A DNA stretch of 64,000 bases from Cristatella mucedo. Lineage: Eukaryota > Bryozoa > Phylactolaemata > Cristatellidae. The translations under genes were made by a program, and so were the position numbers. Below are positions 29,950-64,000 of the stretch, piece by piece. Numbering within the stretch: the first letter of the stretch is position 1; every line of letters begins with the position of its first letter. The notes under the pieces were generated by a model. It was not told where the DNA came from. It searched no databases and was given only the letters and a program-made list of their open reading frames with translations. Where the stretch lies: the NCBI GenBank assembly GCA_009760855.2, contig WPIO01000004.1, positions 13,181,001 through 13,245,000 of the forward strand, in the 5' to 3' direction.

Positions 29950-32900
29950 TCACTGTGAAGGCTGTGTTGTACATATAGCACAGCTATATGGGGGGCCCAA
30001 TGCTGGTCTTGGTCACCAACCTTACATCCAAAATAAAGATGTGCCTTCTTCACTTGAGAAATTATAATGTTCTTCTGGTTGGTAAATGTCACTTCTTAAC
30101 AAAAATAGCAGCAATTGTTCACGATATAAAAGCACTTTCGAGGCATTACTGTTCTGTAGTGTACCTCAATGGATAAAATAATAAGTTTCATTTAGCAGTA
30201 GCTTACACTGCAAAAGTCTGAAAAATTGTAAATGCCCAACCTTTCCGGCTGGGCTTTATGACGTCAGCGTACTGCAGTAGCCGCCTGGAAGTAGTATTGC
30301 ATTGCATCAGAAAATGGTGCTATCAAATCTGGATGATCTGTGCATGACGGTATTATGCAATGCGGTGAAATATTGCATCAGTCTAGGCTTGTTTAGGATG
30401 TTATTGCAGTCCGACTGGATACATTTACACGGTGACACATAAAAAATGAACTGCATGCAATATCTTCAAAACGAGAGCCAATAAAAATGTCATGGTTATA
30501 TTCGTATTCAGCACGCCTAGATACGATAGAATAGGGCCTTTTAAAGTCAGTGGTGATTTCAACGTAGGCCGATGTAACCGGTTCCTAGCCGTTACATATC
30601 AGGAACCGCGATGAAATACTATCAGTCATAATCTGGCTGGTCTAACTCCCGCAGCCGTTTCAACGTGCATCATTGCACAAGGCTTCAACTCGAATTCTGA
30701 TTCGTATAAATACGTACTGACACGCTGGTAGGTATTTCGTGAATCCGCCACTGACTACGCGATATCTTGAGGATATTAATGCATGACAATTTTTCAAGCA
30801 CTTTCAACAGCGGTATTCCCCTTACGAATTGTCAGCTTCTCGTTCATATGCTGAGGTGGACTACGAAGGTACGCCGGTCGGTACCCGCACGAATCGCTCA
30901 GACTTAGCGACTGCCATTAGTTGGCGACTTGCATGAAATGCGGCAAAGAGCTGTACACTGCTCCTTCACGTTCCGCCGCGTAGCCCGATGGCCCGAGGCC
31001 TCGAAGGGTCTCGCTGTCTTCCGGCTTGACGGATGTCTTTGTGTCGGCAGGTTTCAAAGCTAAGACCGGCAGCCCTCTACGCACACGACGGAAGATTGTT
31101 ATAGTCAAAGGCTTAAAGGTTTCGCGATTCACATTTGACTTTGGATATCGAGGAGGACACATACTACTACCACTAAAGGAGATCCATATGTGGTCTGACG
31201 GGCAAGATTTGGCAATAATATGAGTTGACAACACAGGACCGTTGGAGTACATTTAATAGAGAGTGCAACCTTTGTTGTGCGAGGGCTCATGCACATGAAC
31301 TCTCGGAGAAAATGAATCAGCCAAGGAACGAAATTCGACACACAGGGAACAGTTCGGTTGCTAAAATGGATGTGAAAAGTCACCCAGACGATACTGAGAC
31401 ATTTCTGGTATACAGAGAGCCATAATCAGATCTAAAAAATCGGAAATGGGTCAAGTCGTGGCACCTTGAGGCTATTGATGATGACGCCGTTGGCGCTTCG
31501 CCGTGGATGAAACTCAGTATAAGCGATTCGAGGAACTGCTTGGATAGAGGAGGTCACGCGCATCCTTAAAAAAAAGAGGGAGGGCGAGTGGCAAGAGCTG
31601 CGCCGCGGCAAGTTGTCATCCACCACGCGGTGCGTGCGGAAGAAAGAGAAGCTTCCGTCGGGGTAGGTGACGTCAGCTCTAGTCAGCCGTCAGTCGATTT
31701 GAGCCCGATCTCAGTCGCTGCAAGCAGGTCACGGCAGTCAGCGATAATCATAGCGCGTACTATCAGGCGTTTACGCACGGCGAAGGAAGGCGCATTCCGT
31801 GGGCGCACTTTAGCAGCGGCCAGGCTTATATAGGCCTCGACGGCTGCTCGTTTAGAGTGTCTCGCTGCTGCAGTGCTCGAGGAAGTGAGCAGGGCGAGGT
31901 AAAATGAGGCGAGAAATTCTCGCGACGCGCCTCTTAACCACTGTCTCGCTTCGTCAGGGCTTCCTGCGGCAGTTACCCAATTCGCGAATCCTGGCAGAGG
32001 CGGCGGCATTAAGGAGTGCATTCGGACGGCTCTAGCCAAACGATAATGTCACATATCGTCGTACCGCGCGGTCTCCGCATTTAGGACCGACGAGACGGCG
32101 GTCGCCGGAGCTTGATACGAACTAAGGCGGGCGCAAGTGGTAAGCATTCAGATGTCTAAAAGTAAGTAATTTCGTAGCCGACGCGTAGCCGGTAGCCTAT
32201 TACCTCTCGACGGGAGACCCGACGGCGAGCGCACCGGCCGCCGGCCACGGGCACCGCGGCACCAGGGCACCGCGCTCAGCTATGCCGGACCCGAGCAGCC
32301 GCGAGGTGCTCCCGTCACTAGCGTCGAAAGCGTGATAGATAGCACGGTAATAGATAATGCAACAGGGGGGACCCCTGGACGGCAGCTAAGCTGCAGGGGG
32401 GGGGGCGCGATAGACGACGCAATCGTGCACAGATGTGTTTGTTGGCCAATCGGCTTCCGTAATCGCGACGCCAAACCGAGAGCTCCGCGCCTAGAGTATC
32501 GGCGTACGCCGTCAGAGGGTACGGGCAGCTGAGTAGTTGAGTAACCAGGCTTCGAGCATCGGGGTCCGCGTCCGAACTCGCTGAGAACTTTCGCCGAAAA
32601 AGAAACTCAGGTCGAGCTGCACATTTGGGAGCTTGCCCTTTCGACCCGGGGCCCGGCCTCCAGGCTGCTGTATCAAATGTCGGCAGCCTCGGCTACAGAG
32701 CCCTTACAAGGGTACAATTTTATAAACGTTATTGACAAGACAAACAGATGCGGCTTAAGCCGTCTTTAGTTGTCTTAAGTTGTCTTAGCTGCACCCGTCT
32801 CCGTATTCCACACTAATAAGAACTTTGATTTTTCGAAAAATCCTGCAACGGTCACAAAAACAAAAGCCCGATGAACCGGAAGCGAAATTATTAGAATTTC

Positions 32901-33952
32901 GTGGGATGAGTTGAACGTGCTGAATAATTTGGGCGTACTAGTGTAGTCAGCAGTTGTCGGCAAACTCTTGACGCTGACCTGTGTCACTTTTCGCTGGTCG
33001 AGCTTCCGGAAAACTTGGACATTCGGCCAGACTCGAGACTTGAACATTTGGCCAGACACTTGTTTTGCGATCTTCTCGCTGATCTGCTCCTGCTTCTCAA
33101 GATGATCAGCCTTACGTTTGCTACTGGGACGACTCGTTGCTGTAGTCGGTGCTCGTTCTTGGCGGCGCATAGTCGGCAAGTGCCGGAGACACCGTCGCAT
33201 TTAATTGAGCAGCGATCTCGGTCTGCTTATAGTCTAGTCAATAATAACAATAATGCTACATTTGTTAAAGCACCCTAGTCTATTTATACCTACTAGCCTA
33301 CTAGTTATATCCAGTCTAGTTATTCCTACCCAATGAGTGGCTGCGAGCTAGTTGGCCGCCTGCCGTGTCAGACGTGCAGTGATCTAACAATACCGAATAG
33401 GGGGCACCGTTGAGCGAAAGAGCCAGCCTGCCGATGTGGCCAAAATGGCTACGATTCCCAAGGATACGCACCCAAGATAGATAGGAAAAATCTGTCTTCT
33501 CAAGCGTCCCCGGCCTTGCCCTTATTGGACAGCTGCTGCTCGAGCCTGGATGAAGCCTGTGCTCTATACTCGCAGCATCCGAACAGCTCTAATCATCCTG
33601 CATCAAACCCAAGATACGCTCGCCGTCTCGTTGGCTCCAGTCCACAGAGCATCTAGGACCTAGGCTTGCGCAGTGCTGAAGTCTAGGCGAATGCATACAA
33701 CGGACTTGGAAGTAACGACGAGAGTTCTTGAACTAATAATATCAGCAATAAGACCCTGAAAGCATGCACGTATCGGATATTCTATTTACTCACCTCTAGC
33801 GGCATATCCTGGCACGTACCTATATACCTGCATGTGCAAGTAAAAGTTTAAATTTAGGATTAAGCAGGCTGATACATAACTGCACCAAATACACATGTAA
33901 CGCCGAACGCTCGGCGGAGGAGCCAACAGCCGAATTCGACTCCGTGCGTCCG

Positions 33953-33996
<44 letters not shown>
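33953..33996. repeat. Compound (CT)n(TA)n microsatellite
   Basis: Nine CT units run into thirteen TA units, at the 3' end of the adjacent SINE-B. Confidence 0.97.
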
Positions 33997-34133
33997 ATTC
34001 ATTTGTATAGCGCCCCAAGAGAACGTAATCTCTATTCAGGCGCTTCACATATGCCTTGGGGCTCGAGCCCACGACCTCGGCATGACCTCGGTCGGGGGCG
34101 TGCACCTTAACCGCTGGACCAAACCAGCTCGGC
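33997..34133 (-). repeat. SINE-B: tRNA-like head joined to L2-type tail
   Basis: Reverse strand: GGTCCAGCGGTTAAGGTGCA (A box), GTGGGCTCGAGCCCCAAGG (B box), then GTGAAGCGCCTGAATAGAG and the GGGGCGCTATACAAATGAAT end. This is the clearest copy of the composite SINE. Confidence 0.85.
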
Positions 34134-34399
34134 TACGCGCAAGAAGAAGGTACACCCGCCTACAGCGTTTCTGGCGCCAGCCTACTTATCGTTACTAAGG
34201 GGTCGTGAGTTGTTGGCGAGAACTGGACCGAGTTACATACATAAATAAGGGATTTTACTGAGCTCTCCTGGCAAGTGCACAATGTCGTTGCGCGTCTAGT
34301 TACGCTTTATCCCCCACACACTCCTCGCAAGCACTCAGCAAGCAAGACACGCGTGCGGACATCCACCCTATAACCAGAGTGCTCCTACCGAGGAAACAG

Positions 34400-34400
<1 letters not shown>

Positions 34401-34473
<73 letters not shown>
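34401..34473. repeat. (GCA)n trinucleotide array, about 24 units
   Basis: An uninterrupted GCA run reads as Ser, Gln or Ala on the plus strand and Leu, Cys or Ala on the minus strand. No gene model supports translation. It lies in a CpG-richer stretch about 4.5 kb before the first F-box gene exon that I can see, so it could be in a 5' UTR. Confidence 0.97.
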
Positions 34474-34476
<3 letters not shown>

Positions 34477-34891
34477 CGCCAGTTCAGGCATCCATTGGCT
34501 CCGCAGAAACCCCCAGGGCGCCCCGAGCGCCGCTCTTAGGAAGACCCATCCCATAAACCCTGGGAAACGTTCCTGCCTTGCCCTTGAACTCGCGGACGAG
34601 AGCAATCGACCGTGTGCGCGCGTATGCGACCGCTTCAGTCGCATGCGCCATCCAACTGCCGCACACACGTGACTCCGGAACTGCTGCCGTCGTCGAAAGG
34701 CGGTGAGGGCGCCTGTACCGATCCCTGTTTTTCGAGAACTCAGCCCGGAAAGTCGCTGGCTGGCCGACTCGCTGTCTGGCTCCGCAGATGCACCGCGGAT
34801 CCTCCTGGCCTTGACCCTGGGCTACTCGGGCATTCCGGCTACTCGGACAGTTCGCCGGACACGTGACCCTAATAACTTGTCCCCAGTTTTC

Positions 34892-34929
34892 ATCCACAGT
34901 TCTCTGGCTTACGCCAGAGAACTGTGGAT
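34892..34929. repeat. 17-bp perfect inverted repeat, 4-nt loop
   Basis: Arm ATCCACAGTTCTCTGGC (34892-34908), loop TTAC, then the exact reverse complement (34913-34929). It is not part of any repeat I recognise. Confidence 0.92.
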
Positions 34930-36930
34930 TTCAAACACACTTCAATAAGATAAGACAAATGTGCTCGGAATGTTCATTTTGGTGCCATTGCTGCCTATGC
35001 TGACCCCGTAAATGAAGGCGACTCGTTCTGAGGTTATTTCCTCCAGATGGGTATTTTTCTAATCACCAGCATGGCTTCGGCTGCCATGCTGAAAGACAAT
35101 TCGCCGCTTTCCATTGCTCGAATCACGGGCGCATCCGCCTTGAGAGCTCATCTGTGGTACTAGATAGCATTTCATGCGTGCTCATTGAGTTTACTAGCTC
35201 GTTTTACCACTCACTAGTTTGCTGCTCCTCAACCTCAACGCGGTAAATGAGAGCTTCCGCTCAGCTGACCTCCAGCCCTTCTCGCTCGCCAGGCGCTCGC
35301 GCTAGCAAGCCGGAAGCTATCCGCCGAGGCCTCGCCTCTCGTGCAAGGGGTTCTTAAGGATGATTGGCTGCTCTGACTGACCCGAACTCCTCATTCTTAC
35401 TGCTACGCGGTGCGACGCGTCTCTGGGCACGGCTCGACCTGCCTGCCCAGAGACGAGACACAAAAATGCAGCGTACTGACGAAGGCCTCAGCGCGCACCC
35501 TCACAGACCCCTACCGGAGGCGCCAATTAATGCTCGAAGCAACGCGGGTCTGCAGCGGGGTAGTTTATGGCTAGGGTCACCTGCGATTCTAATTGGGCGG
35601 TATCGATTTCGGTCTGCTCTCTTCCGGCGGGGCGATGGCCGGCGTACAGGGTGATCTGTACGAGCTGACTGCGAGAGCATCGGAACTTCATTTGAGCGAC
35701 AATGAAGCCGAATCGTCGGTAAGGCCGAGCTTTTACCGCATGTAGCGAGCTGGCTAGCGGATTGATCATCATATGGCCGCCCGGAAGCAGCAGACGATCT
35801 CAACTGATGCACTGCAGACGTATTGTTCGTTCGCAAGGAAAGTCGCTCAAATTGTTATGCAACCCGGTGAAGAACGTTCGTTTGTACGCCAAGAGCTTTC
35901 GTGTGGGCCATTTCCTTTCTCGTACTCAAGTCGAAATTTAGTACGATTGTGTGTTATTAGCTTTAACCGAGGTGCCATCAAATAGTACTCTGACTAGGCA
36001 CCGATATTAACGGTACGAAGTTGCAAACGCTTTCGAATGCTTTTTTCAAATGCCGCCGATACTAGTGGTAGATGCCTGAAAACCCTCCTCAGATGCTGTG
36101 TGAATACAGTCACTATTAATCAGCCAGAAGGCTTGGGCGGCTGTAGGCCTTTTACTAAACTAAATCACGAGCGTGCAGCTAGTGTCGTTAGAAGCCGCTA
36201 AGTTAACAATTTTTTTACGAGAACGTTGGCGCTGTCCTAGGGCAAACGCATTCAAAAGCAATGCGGCAAACTCCCCAATAAGTGGCCTGGCTTCCAAGTG
36301 AGACCTGACCGGTTTTGCTACTATTTCAACTTACTTTAATTTGACCGGCAATAGCGAATTTCCCAGCCTTTCTTGGTTCTCGTGTCACTACTAGATCCAG
36401 AGCTGAATGCTCTGTAAGGTAACCGTAAAGTGGGCCGATGTCAAAAAGGCAGCGTTTATTTCTTTATGCACGAGATTGAATTATGCCGACCAGCCAAAAT
36501 AAGCATACATTGCAGGCCTACATGTGACAGTGCAGGCACAGTACTTTATACTGGCATTAGGTACACGAAATGATAAATATTCCTCGATGAGAAAATATTG
36601 CCACGTTAACCATTCCTGCTTTCGATAAGCAGCTATATGGGAGATTTGAAAGTGCTGAGTACAGTTGGGCTGGGCCGAAAACAATCTTTCTTTAAACTCC
36701 AATCTGTAGAATTCAAGCTAAGGCGAGCCAAAAGAAAACAAAGCTAGCTTAGCCCAATCACATGCATTCTATAATTTACACTAAATAATGAATAAAAGCA
36801 TATGAAGCCAAACTATCCACCAAATTGACCTTTAAATAGCCCAATGATGGAGCACGGGATTAATTGCTTAGCCATTCTGCAGTTGTGCTTGTTATCATCA
36901 CTAATCAGCTGAGGTTTTTTCTTTCTGACC

Positions 36931-36995
36931 TATGTAAAGTGCCCTTAGAGATTTAGTTCTCTTAGGTGCTATATGAATGCATTGTTAGTTATTCT
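36931..36995 (+). repeat. L2/SINE-B tail fragment
   Basis: TATGTAAAGTGCCCTTAGAG, then TTAGTTCTCTTAGGTGCTAT, is the shared tail without a recognisable head. Confidence 0.75.
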
Positions 36996-37030
36996 ATTTT
37001 TACTGGGTTGATTAAGGTATATTGTCATGC

Positions 37031-37088
<58 letters not shown>
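37031..37088. repeat. (GA)n microsatellite
   Basis: A pure GA array. Confidence 0.98.
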
Positions 37089-37094
<6 letters not shown>

Positions 37095-37918
37095 TAGCTT
37101 ATTCCTTGTCCTGGTTACTGGAACCCCAACTACCCCACCTCGGACACCTAAAACTAATCCTTGCAACTCTCCTTCAATTCTTCAATCGGAATTCTTCAAT
37201 CAGAACAGGCACTCTTTCAACTCTGCAAGCAAGAGCCGATTGATTGACAAGCGAAGCTGCTGCCACAGATTCAGTTGTGGATCACTGGATAAATACAACA
37301 GGGGATGTGGATTGTTTGGGTTGAACAGCTGCTCCTCTGCTTAGTCCAAGAATTGGTTATGCCTTGCCTTGTTCCCCAAACTTCTCTAATGCCACCCTTT
37401 ACTGTGCATGCCTCAACGTAGACGGGTAGCATGGAATCTCACAAGCAGTATTTGGCTGCTGTGTATACTGTATATATGGTGTAAATACACATACTACGGT
37501 ATTTCAATATGGCAACCGTACGGTGAATCTTCAAGGGATGCCCATAAGTGCAATCGAAGCCGGAAACATCTAGTCCCTGGAAGCAAGTAGCCAAGGCCAG
37601 GTGCAGCATCCAGACTCGACAGAGTAGCAGTCATTGGTCCAAGTTCTGGACCAAAGCCCCGACGTGCCTTACGGTGGCTAAGCAGCCAGAAGGCAATTGT
37701 GAAAAACCCTGCAAACGAAGATATCGGTCAATTGGTAAAATCGGTAGGCTTAGACAAGTCGATTCAACGATACAGCTTGAAGATGGCGGGAAAGTGAGAT
37801 CGTCAATGCTCCTCTGTTTAAGTCGGCACTGGCAGTGACTCTGTCGGCTGACTGGCACCAGAGGGAGCCGTGCGCAGGAGCAAGACCATCGTCTCTCTCA
37901 TTATCTACTGTCTTTATA

Positions 37919-38010
37919 TAATGTAATGTCATGTAATTGATCTGCATAGCGCCCTAAGATAACTCAATCTCTATTCAGACATTTGACATATGTGTCTTAG
38001 GCAAGGTCAA
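37919..38010 (-). repeat. L2/SINE-B tail fragment
   Basis: GCATAGCGCCCTAAGATAAC then TCAATCTCTATTCAGACATT is the reverse complement of the shared tail. Confidence 0.75.
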
Positions 38011-38387
38011 TGAATGACTGTCCCCTGTCATTAGTTTAAGCCTCTAGTGGCAAGGCATTGCTCACATTAGCCTGCCTGTCATATGCCGAACGAATGTGCA
38101 GGATTGGTCTTTTATGTGCAGACTGGCCCATCATTCTGGTAGATCACTAATCGCGTTGCTATTTTATGTCTCTGCTGTATAAGTCAGCTGCGCAGTGGCC
38201 AGCTTCAGCAGCATGAGAGTCAGTCGATCGGTCGAGTTATAGGTGCGTTGCAATCATCGAGCCAATTATTATGATTGGCAGCCTGTCTCAGCACAGATTT
38301 CAGCACAAAGACTGCTTCCTATTTTATTCCTCTTGATCTTGACCACGAAGTGTCCTCTGCGAATTTCAATCCGAGTAGTTCGATATG

Positions 38388-38511
38388 CAGTCAGCCCCCG
38401 ACTTACGAAATAGATAAAAAGTTTTGATTTTCGATTTTCGTGTGTGATCGTGACCGAGTTCGTATCTTCGAGTTTTCGTAAGTCGAACCGTCATAAGTCG
38501 GCGGCTGACTG
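38388..38511. mobile_element. Short MITE-like element with terminal inverted repeats
   Basis: The left end CAGTCAGCCCCCGACTTA (38388-38405) and the right end TAAGTCGGCGGCTGACTG (38494-38511) are inverted repeats with one mismatch. A second internal inverted pair (CGACTTACGAAA / TTTTCGTAAGTCG) lies inside. It is about 125 bp long with no coding capacity. A clear target-site duplication was not established. Confidence 0.7.
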
Positions 38512-38938
38512 TGATTGGAAATCGACTCATTGCTCAAATAATCAAGTCATCTGACAACACCTTTGGTGTACAGGATGCATGGGTGCAGTCGCTTGACAGC
38601 AGAGATACGCATCAATCACGAACAGCAGATACGTACTGGTAGACGTCCAAGTCATCACGGCCCATCGTTTCGCACATCCTGTGAGTCTTGCTGTTTCTTG
38701 GTATCATTGGTTGGTCAGGATTTTTAAAAAGCATCGATTCTGGTCCTCGAGCGTCTGGCCTTGAGATCTTCGTGCCTGCCCCATCGGTCGACGAGCTGCT
38801 GCACACCATGCGCATGTGTACTGTAGCTTCCTTGGCTCTGCTTGCGAATAGTGTGATCCGTGCTTGCAAGGCTAGCATGCGGCAGCAGCAGTGGCGACCT
38901 GTTTTGCATTTTGCTTGCCTTCCTTTTGCCTTTTTAAG

Positions 38939-63224
<24,286 letters not shown>

Positions 63225-63451
63225 TAGAACCAAATAGAAAAATCGGTGTGAATGTGCCTGCACCCTGTTGGTACGGCATGAATGCAGTCATTCTGGCTTT
63301 TTGTCAACCCCCAAACCCTGTTTTGCCCAGCCAATTCAATCTCCAGTCTTTCAGAATCGTAAATGCATGTACAAACCAAAGAAGGATGCTGGAGCACTGG
63401 TATTCATGTATGTCAACGTAGCTATCAAATAAGAACGAAATACAAAATAAA
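63225..63451 (+). terminator. Probable F-box/LRR 3' UTR ending near AATAAA at 63446-63451
   Basis: The first good plus-strand poly(A) hexamer after the stop is AATAAA at 63446-63451, giving a 3' UTR of about 0.23-0.25 kb. This is inference from the hexamer. Confidence 0.5.
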
Positions 63452-63671
63452 ATTGTGGACTGAACATCAAACACAGCTTGAAGGCCTGTAGTTGGCATGC
63501 AAAACGCTACGTATTCATTGGTGTGGCTAGGTAACACGACTTGGCTGGAAAACAAATTGCCATCCTTTGTGGCAACACTCGAGCTCAGTAAGCAATTGAC
63601 TTGGTGAGCTCTGTCCTAGGCTGATCAGCTTGATAGCTTAATCCTGGACAATGCTCTGCACTGTGCCATTG

Positions 63672-63735
63672 GGTAAGGTGCACCTTATCTAAGGAGCCTC
63701 GCTTGTGCACTTGTCGAACCATTTCCTGCGCTTTT
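63672..63735 (+). repeat. Possible SINE head remnant
   Basis: GGTAAGGTGCACCTTATCTA resembles the A-box side of the SINE-B copy at 23733; the B-box side is decayed and no tail follows. Confidence 0.35.
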
Positions 63736-64000
63736 GAGCAGTAGGCAGCTCCTGCACCCACATCGCAGAGCAGATCGCTTTCTAGATGCCTCCGTGAGTC
63801 GTGATGTTTTGCAGGTTAGCACACGTGTCCGGGTCAAACTGATATGCCTACAACACAAAATAGCCCTACAGGCAACATTCAGAACACAACTGACAGACTT
63901 GACATTGCTGCTCAGCCATGCAATGGCCGACTGACTAGTGTCACAGTATGCATCATTGAAAGAACGCACGTTTTTACTGCTCGCCTTCCTCATCGTTTGT

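Larger units (their letters stand above)
29993..38385. other. Spacer upstream of the F-box gene
   Basis: This contains CpG-richer sequence at about 31.5-33.2 and 34.3-35.8 kb, a SINE-B, (CT)n/(TA)n, (GCA)n, (GA)n and two L2 tails, listed separately. The missing first exon or exons of the F-box gene should lie here or just beyond. No exon could be identified with confidence. The 141-codon minus-strand frame at 33200-32775 has no recognised relative. Confidence 0.5.

Noticed and set aside
31683-32039. 118-codon minus-strand frame rich in Ala and Arg
   Set aside because: CpG-rich sequence; no motif recognised and no splice context.
32140-32170. ATGTCTAAAA followed by gtaagt as a possible first exon of the F-box gene
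   Set aside because: It ends in phase 1 while the F-box exon needs phase 0, so another unseen exon would be required. Too speculative to annotate.

Overview
This window is nuclear genomic DNA from a multicellular animal, most likely an invertebrate. Genes are split into short exons with GT-AG (and some GC-AG) introns of up to about 9 kb. Coding density is very low. The spacers and introns are filled with L2-type LINE copies, tRNA-derived SINEs, DNA-transposon remnants and long dinucleotide, trinucleotide and tetranucleotide repeats. Nothing bacterial is present (no operons, ribosome binding sites or CRISPR arrays). I cannot fix the phylum. The F-box/LRR protein resembles predicted arthropod proteins that I remember, which is only a hint.

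Two real genes can be reconstructed. The first, on the minus strand (19662 down to 1842), is a complete nine-exon ZIP13 / SLC39A13-type zinc transporter of 480 residues with a signal peptide, eight membrane segments and the LIV-1 signature HEIPHEVGD. All exon phases join cleanly. Its start lies in a CpG-rich region (about 18.9-24.2 kb) that is probably its promoter. The second, on the plus strand (38939 to 63224), is an F-box plus leucine-rich-repeat protein. Nine exons give 489 contiguous residues to the stop codon. The N-terminal exon or exons before the F-box were not found. The two genes point away from each other and are separated by about 19 kb.

Layout: 1-1.8 kb ZIP13 3' UTR and flank; 1.8-19.7 kb ZIP13, with an L2 fragment, a pogo-like transposase remnant, SINEs and long (CT)n, (TG)n and (CATA)n arrays in its introns; 19.7-24.2 kb CpG-rich promoter zone with one unassigned acidic open frame; 24.7-30 kb an old minus-strand pseudogene of a widespread invertebrate repeat protein, split by an L2 element that is itself split by a smaller L2 tail; 30-38.9 kb mostly unique sequence with a SINE, (GCA)n, hairpins and a MITE-like element; 38.9-63.2 kb the F-box/LRR gene, whose large introns hold two more L2 copies, a pogo-like transposon, LINE 3' ends and SINEs; 63.2-64 kb 3' UTR and flank.

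The most unusual signals are three phase-supported GC-AG introns among only sixteen introns, a possible extra exon at 59911-60005 whose phases match the exon before it, a 46-bp perfect palindrome, and SINEs that carry the same 3' tail as the resident L2 LINE. I saw no evidence of a wholly new biological system.
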